From assembly GCF_943193095.1 (NCBI RefSeq), contig NZ_CALPCV010000024.1, positions 1-40,374 of the forward strand: DNA of 40,374 nucleotides, given 5' to 3'. Every line of letters starts with the position of its first letter. Position 1 is the first letter of the stretch. A program made the translations under genes and the position numbers. Shown here one piece after another: positions 1-7,624 of this stretch. The DNA is from Parasutterella muris. Lineage in GTDB: Bacteria; Pseudomonadota; Gammaproteobacteria; Burkholderiales; Burkholderiaceae_F. Below the pieces are notes generated by a model. It was not told the DNA's origin and made no database searches. It worked only from the letters and a program-made list of their open reading frames with translations.

Positions 1-176
1 TGGGAACTTTAAATTTATCGAAGATTCGGCATCTTTGCATCTAGACGTTCCGAAAAAATTTATTTTGGACAGTAGTGAAATAAATTAGTTTCTGCGAACC
101 TAATCGAAAAGGTATATTCGGGGGTTGGCAGGCGTCCGTCTGTCTATAGATTCCCCGCTTTGCTTAAATTGTTATC

Positions 177-417
177 TTAAAATCTAAATTCGTCTTCATT
201 TAAATCCTCGGAAAAATCCAAGGCTTTGCCTTTTCTGGCCGTCCACACAGTGGCTTTTTTATTTCAGGACGCAGCTAAAATTAGAGGTAGAGATTAACGG
301 GTCAGAAGAGCTGATTTCGAGAACTTCCGGCTAGGCGTGCCCGACGGAAACCCTCAGCTGAAGGCCGAGTGCACTTAGAACCGTGAAAGGTGTTGCTATC
401 ATGGCGTCTATTGAAAG
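177..417 (-). pseudogene. decayed XRE/HipB-like antitoxin tail (tentative)
   Basis: Read on the minus strand, 417-334 gives a peptide containing PFTVLSALGLQLRV, which resembles the C-terminal helix of XRE-family antitoxins of the HipB/HigA type (pattern T-x-F-x-V-L-x-A-L-G-L-x-L). An upstream stop lies at 418-420 and an amber stop at 331-333. Further downstream, in another frame, about 25 codons end in EDLNEDEFRF with a stop at 177-179. Several stops and at least one frame change mean it cannot be expressed as one protein. The family assignment rests on one short motif and is weak; the decayed state is clearer. Confidence 0.3.
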
Positions 418-479
418 TTAAAACTTACACGAAAAGAAATTAGAATGTTCAGTGCTCCGCTCAGCGGATCAAAAAATTC

Positions 480-503
480 AAATGTGCCAATAAATGTACC
501 AAT
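480..503. repeat. tandem 12-bp direct repeat (att arm-like)
   Basis: Two head-to-tail copies, AAATGTGCCAAT and AAATGTACCAAT, differ at one base. Short direct repeats of this kind are typical arm-type binding sites of tyrosine recombinases beside attachment sites. About 40 bp downstream (544-567) is a segment with TTCGAA resembling a tRNA 3' portion. No integrase gene is nearby, so an abandoned attachment site is only an inference. Confidence 0.5.
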
Positions 504-757
504 TTGATTTATGCGTACATTAACCTATTGATTTATTAGTGTCGTTCGAAGCCTGCCGCCCGAGCACTTTTTAAATTAGCTCGTTAAACGATCTTTTTAG
601 TGCCAACATTTTTATAAATTATTTAAAATCAGATGGATAAATTGTTCTATCTTTCTGATTTCAAAATTTTCTCCAGAGTTGTTTCCCAAAGCAACGCTCA
701 TAACTGAAATACTCGGCCCGGAACGTGCTAGCCTCAAGCATCGTTTTGGAGGTATTC

Positions 758-1534
758 ATGTCCTGCATTCTTTTCCCGTCGCCGATTTTTGGGCCGATTC
801 ATTCTAGAAGACTCGGACTGTCTTTAGGCGTTAATCTTCTTCCGCCGTCGGCAAAGGTCTGTTCCTTTGACTGTGTGTACTGCGAGTGCGGTTTAAACGC
901 TAAGAATGAGACCAAGCCGAAGCTTCCGACCAGGGAAGAGGTCAAGACTGCGCTTGAAAAGAAACTGGCTGCACTCTTGTCAAAAAACATGATCCCGGAT
1001 GTCATTACATTTGCCGGAAACGGTGAGCCGACCTCGCATCCGAAGTTCCTCGAGATCATCAGCGATACGATTGAACTCAGAGACAAATATGTACCGAACG
1101 CCAAAATATCGGTCCTATCGAATTCCACCTTTGTGAATCGCCCTTCGGTTATGGAGGCGCTTCAATTGGTCGACAATCCGATTATGAAGCTCGATACTGT
1201 GAATGAGGATTTCATTCATCTGGTGGATCGGCCTAATGCGAAGTATGACGTCGAGGAGATCATTCGATGCTTGGAAAACTTCAAAGGGGATGTGATCGTT
1301 CAGACCATGTTCCTCAAAGGCAGTGTCGACGGAAAAGAAATCAACAACACGACGGATGAATATGTTCAGCCGTGGCTGAAGGTTTTGGATCAAATCAAAC
1401 CCCGCGAGGTGATGATCTATACGATCGATCGTGAGACACCGCTGAAAACTTTGAAAAAAGCTTCTCCGCAGGAGCTGGATCGGATTAAAGATATTTTGGA
1501 GTCAAAAGGTTACAAGACGTTGGTGGCCTATTAG
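758..1534 (+). CDS. radical SAM protein, COG0731-like
   Basis: Encodes 258 aa. The radical SAM cluster motif CSFDCVYC places C35, C39 and C42 as the ligands of the [4Fe-4S] cluster that cleaves S-adenosylmethionine. A glycine-rich SAM-contact region (FAGNGEPT) follows near residue 90. The N-terminal FGPIHSRRLG and NLLPP stretch is typical of stand-alone radical SAM proteins, common in Bacteroidetes, grouped near the wyosine-synthesis-like COG0731; the substrate is unknown. The frame is open from a GTG at 725, but the ATG at 758 has a clear GGAGGT at 748-753 and is preferred. It stands alone, flanked by decayed DNA and a Pho-box unit. Radical SAM chemistry is near certain, the specific reaction is not assignable. 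Confidence 0.85.
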   Translation: MSCILFPSPIFGPIHSRRLGLSLGVNLLPPSAKVCSFDCVYCECGLNAKNETKPKLPTREEVKTALEKKLAALLSKNMIPDVITFAGNGEPTSHPKFLEIISDTIELRDKYVPNAKISVLSNSTFVNRPSVMEALQLVDNPIMKLDTVNEDFIHLVDRPNAKYDVEEIIRCLENFKGDVIVQTMFLKGSVDGKEINNTTDEYVQPWLKVLDQIKPREVMIYTIDRETPLKTLKKASPQELDRIKDILESKGYKTLVAY

Positions 1535-1547
1535 CGTTTATGCTAAA

Positions 1548-1580
1548 TGTCATAAAGCTGTCATAAAGCAAGTTTAAATT
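1548..1580 (+). promoter_or_regulatory. Pho box and putative PhoB-dependent promoter
   Basis: Two exact tandem copies of TGTCATAAAGC lie at 1548-1558 and 1559-1569. This matches the Pho box architecture: two 11-bp direct repeats, each starting TGTCA followed by an A/T-rich half, occupying the -35 region. A -10-like TAAATT sits at 1575-1580, five bases after the second repeat, putting the start of transcription near 1587. The next gene is the small ORF at 1609. PhoB control is inferred from this motif. Confidence 0.72.
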
Positions 1581-1608
1581 ACCCTCATAGAATTTTTATG
1601 AGGTGTTT

Positions 1609-1755
1609 ATGTCTGAATCGCTTCCAATTAAGACGAGACTCTTATTGGCGGGAGCTTCTTTGCAGCTGATCTCTCTGGCTAAAAAAGCCGAGAAATCGAA
1701 AAAAGAACAGGTCAAGCCGGCTATGTCGACAAATATGAAGCTCGCGAAAGCATAA
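1609..1755 (+). CDS. small 48-aa lysine-rich protein, putative Pho regulon
   Basis: An ATG at 1609, preceded by TGAGG at 1599-1603, opens 48 codons ending in TAA at 1753-1755. The product starts MSESLPIKTR, continues with a short hydrophobic stretch (about residues 11-24, LLLAGASLQLISLA), then a basic segment (KKAEKSKKEQ) and ends TNMKLAKA. It could be an amphipathic or membrane-touching microprotein; I recognise no family. It lies between a Pho box and a strong terminator, so it appears to be a complete one-gene unit of about 240 nt. The transcript could also act as a small RNA, with or without translation. The transcription unit is well supported, the protein moderately so. Confidence 0.55.
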   Translation: MSESLPIKTRLLLAGASLQLISLAKKAEKSKKEQVKPAMSTNMKLAKA

Positions 1756-1787
1756 AAGAAAGCGTTCAATACGCTGTTTCGATAAGT

Positions 1788-1824
1788 AAGCCGTAAGGTG
1801 TTGTTCCTTGCGGTTTGTTTTTTT
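1788..1824 (+). terminator. Rho-independent terminator after small ORF
   Basis: An 11-bp stem (1788-1798 with 1806-1816, two G-T pairs) and a 7-nt loop are followed by a run of seven T at 1818-1824. It closes the Pho-box unit and separates it from leuC. Confidence 0.85.
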
Positions 1825-1826
1825 CT

Positions 1827-1856
1827 GCGCACAAAAACACGGCTTCCGTATTGCGC
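1827..1856 (+). other. nested inverted repeat upstream of leuC
   Basis: GCGCA (1827-1831) pairs with TGCGC (1852-1856), and inside it ACGG (1839-1842) pairs with CCGT (1846-1849). It lies about 90 bp upstream of the leuC start and could be an operator or leader hairpin. No leader peptide rich in leucine codons was seen, so attenuation is not supported. Confidence 0.3.
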
Positions 1857-1947
1857 CTAATAGAAATAAAGTGTTTTAGCGGTTAAAGTTATTCGAATGT
1901 GCGCCCCACAGGCGGACCGCAGCAATAATAAAATTCCGGGAGTATCC

Positions 1948-3354
1948 ATGAATCCGCGAACGCTATACGAGAAACTGCTCGATACACACACTATCCGCAA
2001 ATACGACGAAGACGGCAGCGAACGTCTGCTGTTTATCGATCGGACAGTGGTCAATGAATACACATCCCCTCAGGCCTTTACGTTGCTTCGGGAGAACAAA
2101 CTTAAAGTTCGTCGGCCCTCTGCGACACTCGGCACGATTGATCACGTGAATCCTTCCGCTGCGGATCGCCCGATTTATCCGACCGAAGAAAACGCGAGAA
2201 AACAAGTACAGTACCTCGAGGAAAACGGTCAGACATTTGGCCTCGAGGTTTACAACAACGACAGTCCGAATCAGGGGATTGAGCACGTCGTCATGGTTGA
2301 GCAGGGCAGAGTACAGCCCGGCATGGTCATCGGCGCCGGCGACAGCCACACCGCGATGTACGGCGCGTTCGGATGTCTGGGCTTCGGCATCGGCACATCC
2401 GACATTTACCATTACCTTGCGACGTCCGCTCTGAATTACAAATGTCTAAAAAATATGCGCGTGCATCTGGTCGGTAAAAAGCCCTCAGATATCAGTGCCA
2501 AGGATTTGATCATTCATGTCGTGCGCGAACTCGGTGCGGGAGGATGCGGCGGCTGCTGTGTGGAATTCACCGGCGAGGCGGTCCGTGAATTGAGTCCCGA
2601 AGGACGTCTGACGTTCTGCAATATGGCGGTTGAATGCGGAGCACGCTCTTCTTTGATCGCGCCCGATGAAAAGATTTTTGAATATCTTAAAGGTCGTCCG
2701 TACGCGCCAAAAGGCGAGAATTGGGACAAGGCGGTTGAATACTGGCGGACCTTGAAGTCTGACGAAGGCGCGGTGTTCGATAAAGAGGCTGTGATCGATG
2801 TCTCCGGCGCAAAACCGATGGTGACATGGGGAACCAGCCCTGATCAGGCTGTCTCGATCGACGAAGTGATCCCGGATCCGATGCTTGAACAAAATCCGGA
2901 CAGAAGAGCCGATATGCAGCGAGCGCTCTCCTACATGGGACTGAAAGCCGGAGAAAAAATTGCCGGCATCCCGATCACCCACGCGTTTATCGGTTCCTGC
3001 ACGAATTCCCGAATCGAAGATCTTCGCGCAGCGGCCTCCGTACTCAAAGGCAGAAAGGTACACCCCGGTGTCACCGCCGCGGTTGTGCCGGGTTCGATGC
3101 AGATTCGAAAGCAGGCCGAAGAAGAGGGCTTGGACCAAATCTTTAAAGACGCGGGATGGCAGTGGAGGAAATCCGGCTGTTCGCTCTGCCTGGCGATGAA
3201 CGGCGATATCCTTCAGGCAAACGATCGCTGCGTGTCGGCGACCAACCGTAATTTTGAGGGCCGCCAGGGCGTCGGTACGCGTACGCACCTTGCCTCGCCT
3301 CAAATTGTGGCGAGCTCAAGTATTAACGGCTGCATCGCGGATTTCAGGAGCTAA
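1948..3354 (+). CDS. leuC: 3-isopropylmalate dehydratase large subunit
   Basis: Encodes 468 aa, close to the usual 466-470. LeuC with LeuD isomerises 2-isopropylmalate to 3-isopropylmalate in leucine synthesis. It is an aconitase-family enzyme; the three [4Fe-4S] ligands are C351 (in GSCTNSRIED) and C411 and C414 (in SGCSLCLAMN). The N-terminal TLYEKLLDTHTI and DRTVVNEYTSPQAF regions are typical. The frame extends upstream to 1897 but the ATG at 1948 with GGGAG at 1938-1942 matches the family N-terminus. leuD begins 2 nt after the stop. leuA and leuB are not in the window. Confidence 0.97.
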   Translation: MNPRTLYEKLLDTHTIRKYDEDGSERLLFIDRTVVNEYTSPQAFTLLRENKLKVRRPSATLGTIDHVNPSAADRPIYPTEENARKQVQYLEENGQTFGLEVYNNDSPNQGIEHVVMVEQGRVQPGMVIGAGDSHTAMYGAFGCLGFGIGTSDIYHYLATSALNYKCLKNMRVHLVGKKPSDISAKDLIIHVVRELGAGGCGGCCVEFTGEAVRELSPEGRLTFCNMAVECGARSSLIAPDEKIFEYLKGRPYAPKGENWDKAVEYWRTLKSDEGAVFDKEAVIDVSGAKPMVTWGTSPDQAVSIDEVIPDPMLEQNPDRRADMQRALSYMGLKAGEKIAGIPITHAFIGSCTNSRIEDLRAAASVLKGRKVHPGVTAAVVPGSMQIRKQAEEEGLDQIFKDAGWQWRKSGCSLCLAMNGDILQANDRCVSATNRNFEGRQGVGTRTHLASPQIVASSSINGCIADFRS

Positions 3355-3356
3355 CC

Positions 3357-3974
3357 ATGGATAAATTTATACAGCTGACGGCCGCGGCGGCTCCTATGCC
3401 TACGGCAAATATCGATACAGATGTGATAATGCCGAAGGCTTTTCTCAAAAGAATTGATAAGGACGGCGTCCTTGAAGGACTCTTTCATGACGTTCGTCTG
3501 AATCCTGACGGAACGGAAAATCCGGATTTTGTACTGAATCAGACTCCGTATCGACAGGCCGAAATTATCGTCACGGGACCGAACTTCGGATGCGGATCTT
3601 CTCGTGAACACGCGGTTTGGGGACTGAGAAAACGCGGCATCCGTGCGCTGATCGGCTCCTCTTTTGCCGGAATTTTCTTTGACAACTGCGCAAATAACGG
3701 ACTGCTGTGCGTGGTGCTTCCGCAGGCGCAGGTCGATGAACTTCTGCGGGTTTTGGAAAACTCGGATAATAAGACGGTCTCAATCGATTTGGTTCATCAG
3801 ACCGTGACGACTCCGGGCGGGAAAAATCTGAGTTTCGAGATAGAACCGCTTCGAAAAGATAAACTATTGAACGGATTGGACGCTGCGGCTGAAACGCTCA
3901 GACGCGAGAATGAAATTGAAGCGTTCGAAAAACAGTATTACAGCAGCTTCCCGTGGCTTGCAGAATCGGAGTAA
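3357..3974 (+). CDS. leuD: 3-isopropylmalate dehydratase small subunit
   Basis: Encodes 205 aa, the normal length for the swivel-domain subunit that partners LeuC. NIDTDVIMPKAFLK near residues 18-31 and GPNFGCGSSREHAVW near residues 74-88 are the substrate-recognition signatures of the family. A Shine-Dalgarno AGGAG at 3346-3350 lies in the end of leuC and the genes are separated by 2 nt, so the subunits should be made together. surE starts 6 nt after its stop; the usual leuB does not follow. Confidence 0.97.
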   Translation: MDKFIQLTAAAAPMPTANIDTDVIMPKAFLKRIDKDGVLEGLFHDVRLNPDGTENPDFVLNQTPYRQAEIIVTGPNFGCGSSREHAVWGLRKRGIRALIGSSFAGIFFDNCANNGLLCVVLPQAQVDELLRVLENSDNKTVSIDLVHQTVTTPGGKNLSFEIEPLRKDKLLNGLDAAAETLRRENEIEAFEKQYYSSFPWLAESE

Positions 3975-3980
3975 TTGCGA

Positions 3981-4733
3981 ATGAACATTTTGATATCGAA
4001 TGATGACGGATACTTGGCGCCGGGCATCCAGGAACTTGCCCGTCACATGAAACGCTTCGGACATGTGACGGTCGTGGCCCCGGAACAGAATCACAGCGGC
4101 GCAAGCAACTCTCTGACGCTAACCCGTCCTCTTTCGATTCGGCAGGTTCAGGACGATGTCTATTTCATTAACGGTACGCCAAGCGACTGCGTACATATTG
4201 CACTGACGGGGCTTTTGAAAGAAAAACCGGACCTGGTGCTGAGCGGCATTAACTGCGGTCAGAATATGGGCGACGATGTCCTGTACTCGGGAACTGTGGC
4301 CGCAGCCATGGAAGGTTATCTGTTCGGCTGCCCCTCGTTCGCGTTTTCTCAGGTGAAATCCGGCTGGTCTTACTTGGATTCGGCCGCTCAGACGGTAGAG
4401 CGGATTATTGAGAATTATCTGGATAATCCGCTTCCTGCGCCTTTCCTTTTGAATGTGAATATTCCCAACACGACGATTGATCGCTTAAACGGTGTTGTCG
4501 TAACGAGACTCGGACGCCGCCATTCGGCGCAGTCTGTGATTGAACAGATTAACCCGAGAGGAGAAAAAATCTATTGGCTCGGGGCGGCAGGAGATGCTAA
4601 GGATGACGCGCAGGGGACGGATTTCTGGGCGACGTCACACGGTTATATCAGTATGACGCCCCTGCAGGTCGATATGACAAATTATGCGACTTTAGACAGC
4701 GTTAAAAATTGGTGGAACAAATTCCCGGCGTAA
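3981..4733 (+). CDS. surE: 5'/3'-nucleotidase SurE
   Basis: Encodes 250 aa. SurE removes phosphate from nucleoside 5'- and 3'-monophosphates and short polyphosphate, helping stationary-phase survival. The metal-binding NDDG (N7, D8, D9) is at the very N-terminus, and SGINCGQNMG followed by YSGTVAAAMEG carries the remaining active-site motifs. A TTG at 3975 is also open, but the ATG at 3981 gives the canonical N-terminus with GGAG at 3968-3971 at good spacing. It follows leuD by 6 nt, an unusual partnership. In many proteobacteria surE is followed by pcm, nlpD and rpoS; here pcm is missing. Confidence 0.96.
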   Translation: MNILISNDDGYLAPGIQELARHMKRFGHVTVVAPEQNHSGASNSLTLTRPLSIRQVQDDVYFINGTPSDCVHIALTGLLKEKPDLVLSGINCGQNMGDDVLYSGTVAAAMEGYLFGCPSFAFSQVKSGWSYLDSAAQTVERIIENYLDNPLPAPFLLNVNIPNTTIDRLNGVVVTRLGRRHSAQSVIEQINPRGEKIYWLGAAGDAKDDAQGTDFWATSHGYISMTPLQVDMTNYATLDSVKNWWNKFPA

Positions 4734-4813
4734 TGAAGGTAAACAGATCGCGCATTTGCGTTTAAACTTTATCCTTTTGCGGCGTGCATTAGAAGTTGGT
4801 TAATGGAGGAAGA

Positions 4814-5587
4814 ATGAGTTGGTTGAAAGTTTTAGCCCCGGCTGCTGTAGCTCTTATTGCGGCGGGATGTTCCTTTACCGGGGGAAACGCTCCGATTTCA
4901 AACGGACCGACGACGACAACTGTATATACCGTAAAGCCCGGTGACACGCTCTACGCGGTGGCTCGCCGCTACTCTTTGGACCCGGTCGCGGTGGCCCGTG
5001 AAAATGGTCTGTCAGACCCAAGCAAACTGAGAGTGGGTCAGCAGATCAAACTCTCGATTTCTTCTGGCGTGCGGCAGGATATCGAAAGAATTCAGGCGCA
5101 TCAGCAGGAAAAAACTTCCGCTTCGGCCTCAGCCGCGGCAGCGGCCTCCGCAGCAGCTAAACCTGTGACAGCTCAGAAGACAGAAACTCAAACGTCTTCT
5201 AATTCTTCAGCTGCGGAATCTTCCTCCTCATCTGCGTTTATCTGGCCGGTCAAGGGCAGAATCGTCCAGCCGTTCAGTATGCTTAATAAAGGCATCGATA
5301 TTGCAGCCTCTGCCGGCACTCCGGTGAAAGCAGCCGCGGACGGCGATGTGGTCTTTGTCGGCAACGTCAAGGGCTACGGCAATCTCGTGATCCTTCGCCA
5401 TACCAAAGAGCTCGTGACTGCATACGGACGCAACGGTACCATTACTGTGAAACAGGGTCAGAAAGTGACTAAGGGACAAAAGATTGCGGACGTGGGAGCA
5501 TCTGATGACAAAGAGTCTCGTGTCCACTTCGAAGTACGTCGCAACGGAAAATCTCTGGATCCCACTACAATCCTCCCTAAACAGTAA
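4814..5587 (+). CDS. nlpD: NlpD-type LysM/LytM lipoprotein, amidase activator
   Basis: Encodes 257 aa. A signal peptide with a lipobox-like IAAGC (lipidated C19) targets it to the outer membrane. A LysM domain (about residues 38-82, YTVKPGDTLYAVARRYSLD) binds peptidoglycan. An Ala/Ser-rich linker (about 95-145) joins a LytM/M23 domain (about 150-257). The metal-binding HxxxD is degenerate: the sequence reads NKGIDIAA, as in E. coli NlpD, so it likely has no peptidase activity and instead activates a cell-separation amidase. A TTG at 4796 is open, but the ATG at 4814 has GGAGGA at 4805-4810. It lies between surE and rlmD, where nlpD is normally followed by rpoS. Confidence 0.9.
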   Translation: MSWLKVLAPAAVALIAAGCSFTGGNAPISNGPTTTTVYTVKPGDTLYAVARRYSLDPVAVARENGLSDPSKLRVGQQIKLSISSGVRQDIERIQAHQQEKTSASASAAAAASAAAKPVTAQKTETQTSSNSSAAESSSSSAFIWPVKGRIVQPFSMLNKGIDIAASAGTPVKAAADGDVVFVGNVKGYGNLVILRHTKELVTAYGRNGTITVKQGQKVTKGQKIADVGASDDKESRVHFEVRRNGKSLDPTTILPKQ

Positions 5588-5611
5588 TTCGTCATTGGAA
5601 AGGATTGTCTG

Positions 5612-7060
5612 ATGGTCCGCGCAAGAAAAGAAAGAGAAAAATTTACCGTCATTGTTGAAACACTCGATCAGGAAGGCAGAGGTGTTTCCCATCGCGACGG
5701 CAAGGTCGTTTTTATCGAGGGAGCCCTTCCGGGCGAAGAAGTGACTTACGAGCGGTATCGCAATAAGCCTTCTTTTGAACTCAGTCTCGCAACGGATCTT
5801 TTGACCGAGTCTCCGCTCAGAGTTACACCCAAGTGCCCTTATTTCGGCGTCAAGGACGGCAGCTGCGGCGGATGCGCTATGCAGCACATCGAGCCGCGCG
5901 CGCAAGTTGCGGTGAAACAGAAAGTTTTAATGGATGCGCTTTGGCATATCGGTCGAGTACGCCCTGAACAGGTGATCCCGCCGATCTTCGGACTGACCTG
6001 GCATTATCGACACCGCGCAAGACTCTCAGTGCGTGACGTCGCGAAAAAAGGTACGGTGCTCGTCGGGTTTCATGAAAAACGCTCCAGCTATATCGCGGAT
6101 ATGAAAAGCTGTGAGATCCTGCCGAAAAAAGTCAGTGATCTCCTTGTTCCTCTTCGTGATCTGATCGCCTCTTTAACCATTCGTCAGAAACTCGCGCAGA
6201 TTGAGGTCGCCTGCACGGAAGACTGTACCGCTTTTGTGTTCCGTATTCTGGAGCAGCCAAGCGCGGAGGACGAGGCAAAAATCAAAGCCTTTGAAAAAGA
6301 GCACGACGTCGTTGTTTGGTATCAGCCTAAGGGCCCGGACAGTATTTATCCGCTTGAGCTGGAAAATGCGGATCGACTCAAGCTTCGCCACCGCGAAACG
6401 AATGTTGCCATTACATTCAAACCGACAGACTTCACTCAGGTGAATCACGTCCTCAACGAACTGATGGTTTCCCGTGCGCTGAGAATGCTGAAGCTGGATC
6501 ATGACTGCAAGGTTGTCGATTTCTTCTGCGGACTGGGCAATTTCACACTGCCGATCGCGACAAAAGTCAAACAAGTCATCGGTATTGAAGGCAGTCAGGC
6601 GCTCGTTGATCGGGCTAAAGAAGGTGCTGAGCAAAACGGCCTCGCTGATAAGACAGACTTTGCCGCAAGAAACCTCTTTGACTGGAAGGACGAAGACTGG
6701 GACGCAATTTGGAAGTCTATAGGCGGAATTGATCGGGTGCTGATTGATCCGCCGCGAGAAGGCGCAATGGCAGTCTGTCAGTCCTTTGCTAATACCGAGC
6801 AGAGACCGAAACGTCTGGTCTACGTTTCCTGCAACCCCGCGACGCTTGCAAGAGATGCCGCGATCCTCGTCAGAGAGGGCGGATGGCATTTGAGAAGCGC
6901 TGGCGTCATGAATATGTTCCCGCATACGGCGCATGTAGAAAGCATTGCAGTCTTTGAACCCGGTCCTAAACCGGTACAGCAGGATCCCATCGAAGAAATG
7001 GAACTGCAGGAGATCAGCGAAGGAGCTCAGGCTGAAGACGCTCAGACCAACGGAAGTTGA
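5612..7060 (+). CDS. rlmD: 23S rRNA (uracil-1939-C5) methyltransferase RlmD
   Basis: Encodes 482 aa. RlmD methylates U1939 of 23S rRNA using SAM. An N-terminal TRAM domain (about 8-66) is followed by Fe-S cysteines C75, C85 and C88, with a fourth in MKSCEIL. The SAM-binding motif VVDFFCGLGNFTLPIA and the catalytic YVSCNPATLARD (nucleophile C407) are intact. The acidic C-terminal tail (about 458-482) is dispensable-looking. It starts 24 nt after nlpD; in Burkholderiales rpoS normally occupies this gap. The first of three membrane-protein genes begins 5 nt after its stop. The related tRNA enzyme TrmA is less likely because it lacks TRAM and the cysteine cluster. Confidence 0.95.
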   Translation: MVRARKEREKFTVIVETLDQEGRGVSHRDGKVVFIEGALPGEEVTYERYRNKPSFELSLATDLLTESPLRVTPKCPYFGVKDGSCGGCAMQHIEPRAQVAVKQKVLMDALWHIGRVRPEQVIPPIFGLTWHYRHRARLSVRDVAKKGTVLVGFHEKRSSYIADMKSCEILPKKVSDLLVPLRDLIASLTIRQKLAQIEVACTEDCTAFVFRILEQPSAEDEAKIKAFEKEHDVVVWYQPKGPDSIYPLELENADRLKLRHRETNVAITFKPTDFTQVNHVLNELMVSRALRMLKLDHDCKVVDFFCGLGNFTLPIATKVKQVIGIEGSQALVDRAKEGAEQNGLADKTDFAARNLFDWKDEDWDAIWKSIGGIDRVLIDPPREGAMAVCQSFANTEQRPKRLVYVSCNPATLARDAAILVREGGWHLRSAGVMNMFPHTAHVESIAVFEPGPKPVQQDPIEEMELQEISEGAQAEDAQTNGS

Positions 7061-7065
7061 TCGGA

Positions 7066-7623
7066 ATGTCTTTGTCGCTGTTTCTCTTACTGTTATGGCC
7101 GCTTATAAAGGCGATTCTGATTCTGCTCGCATGTGTTTTCACTATCGCTTGGCTGCTTAAGATCTCGAGCAAAGATCTGACATGGGGAATCAGCGCTGTA
7201 GTAACGGTTACGCTGATGCTTCTGCCGATTTGGTCCTACAGCATGAATCGGGATACAACCGAGATTCTGAAGCTTACGTTTTCAGGATGGTCGGTCCCGG
7301 GTATTCCTGTCTTTACGCAGATCAGCTGGGCTCTGACGGGCGGAGCAATCGCATCCTCACTGTTTGTGAGTCTGATGCTGTATTTTCTGCGTGACAGAAC
7401 TGTTAAGCCGCTCTCGGTCCTGTTTCTTTGGATCGGTCTGGGACTGAATCTGCTTGCGCAGGCGGCTCTTCCGGTCCTCATATTCGGCTCCTACGGCTAC
7501 ACGATGATTTCGGACGCTTTTGTACCGCTTCTCATGCAGCTGGTTATGACGATTGCCTGCACGATCGCACTGTGTTTCGATGAATCGATGAATCGCATCT
7601 ACACTAAAACGCCACCCAAATAA
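7066..7623 (+). CDS. small multi-spanning membrane protein, member 1 of tandem trio
   Basis: Encodes 185 aa, strongly hydrophobic with about five predicted membrane segments. After the first segment it has KISSKDLTWG, aligned in position with KTRGKGLPDWG in member 2 and KIRRPGMPSW in member 3. Midway a segment ends in YFLRDRTVKPLSVLF, again matching basic motifs in the other two, so the trio probably arose by tandem duplication. The arrangement of a basic loop after a tyrosine is reminiscent of DUF2569 proteins, but I cannot confirm that. A TTG at 7057 overlaps the rlmD stop; the ATG at 7066 is preferred, with only a weak CGGA upstream. Function unknown. Confidence 0.8.
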   Translation: MSLSLFLLLLWPLIKAILILLACVFTIAWLLKISSKDLTWGISAVVTVTLMLLPIWSYSMNRDTTEILKLTFSGWSVPGIPVFTQISWALTGGAIASSLFVSLMLYFLRDRTVKPLSVLFLWIGLGLNLLAQAALPVLIFGSYGYTMISDAFVPLLMQLVMTIACTIALCFDESMNRIYTKTPPK

Positions 7624-7624
7624 A

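Larger units (their letters stand above)
1..757. other. gene-poor A+T-rich region, decayed
   Basis: No intact gene with a ribosome binding site is visible on either strand before the radical SAM gene at 758. The stretch is mostly A+T-rich with one G+C-richer island at about 295-400. It holds a minus-strand decayed reading frame (177-417), a tandem 12-bp repeat (480-503), a 9-bp inverted repeat (57-65 with 78-86) and a small hairpin (456-460 with 464-468). The overall look is of the eroded end of a former accessory element rather than a regulatory region. Confidence 0.5.

Noticed and set aside
295..400. A G+C-richer island with several short stems, considered as a riboswitch, group II intron piece or other structured RNA
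   Set aside because: The helices are short and no known conserved core could be matched. The minus-strand antitoxin-like peptide explains the composition better.
544..567. Possible tRNA 3' half
   Set aside because: The would-be T stem does not pair and no other arms are present upstream; kept only as a possible attachment core.
2485..3303. Long open frame antisense to leuC
   Set aside because: Caused by codon bias of leuC; basic, composition-skewed product without recognisable motifs.
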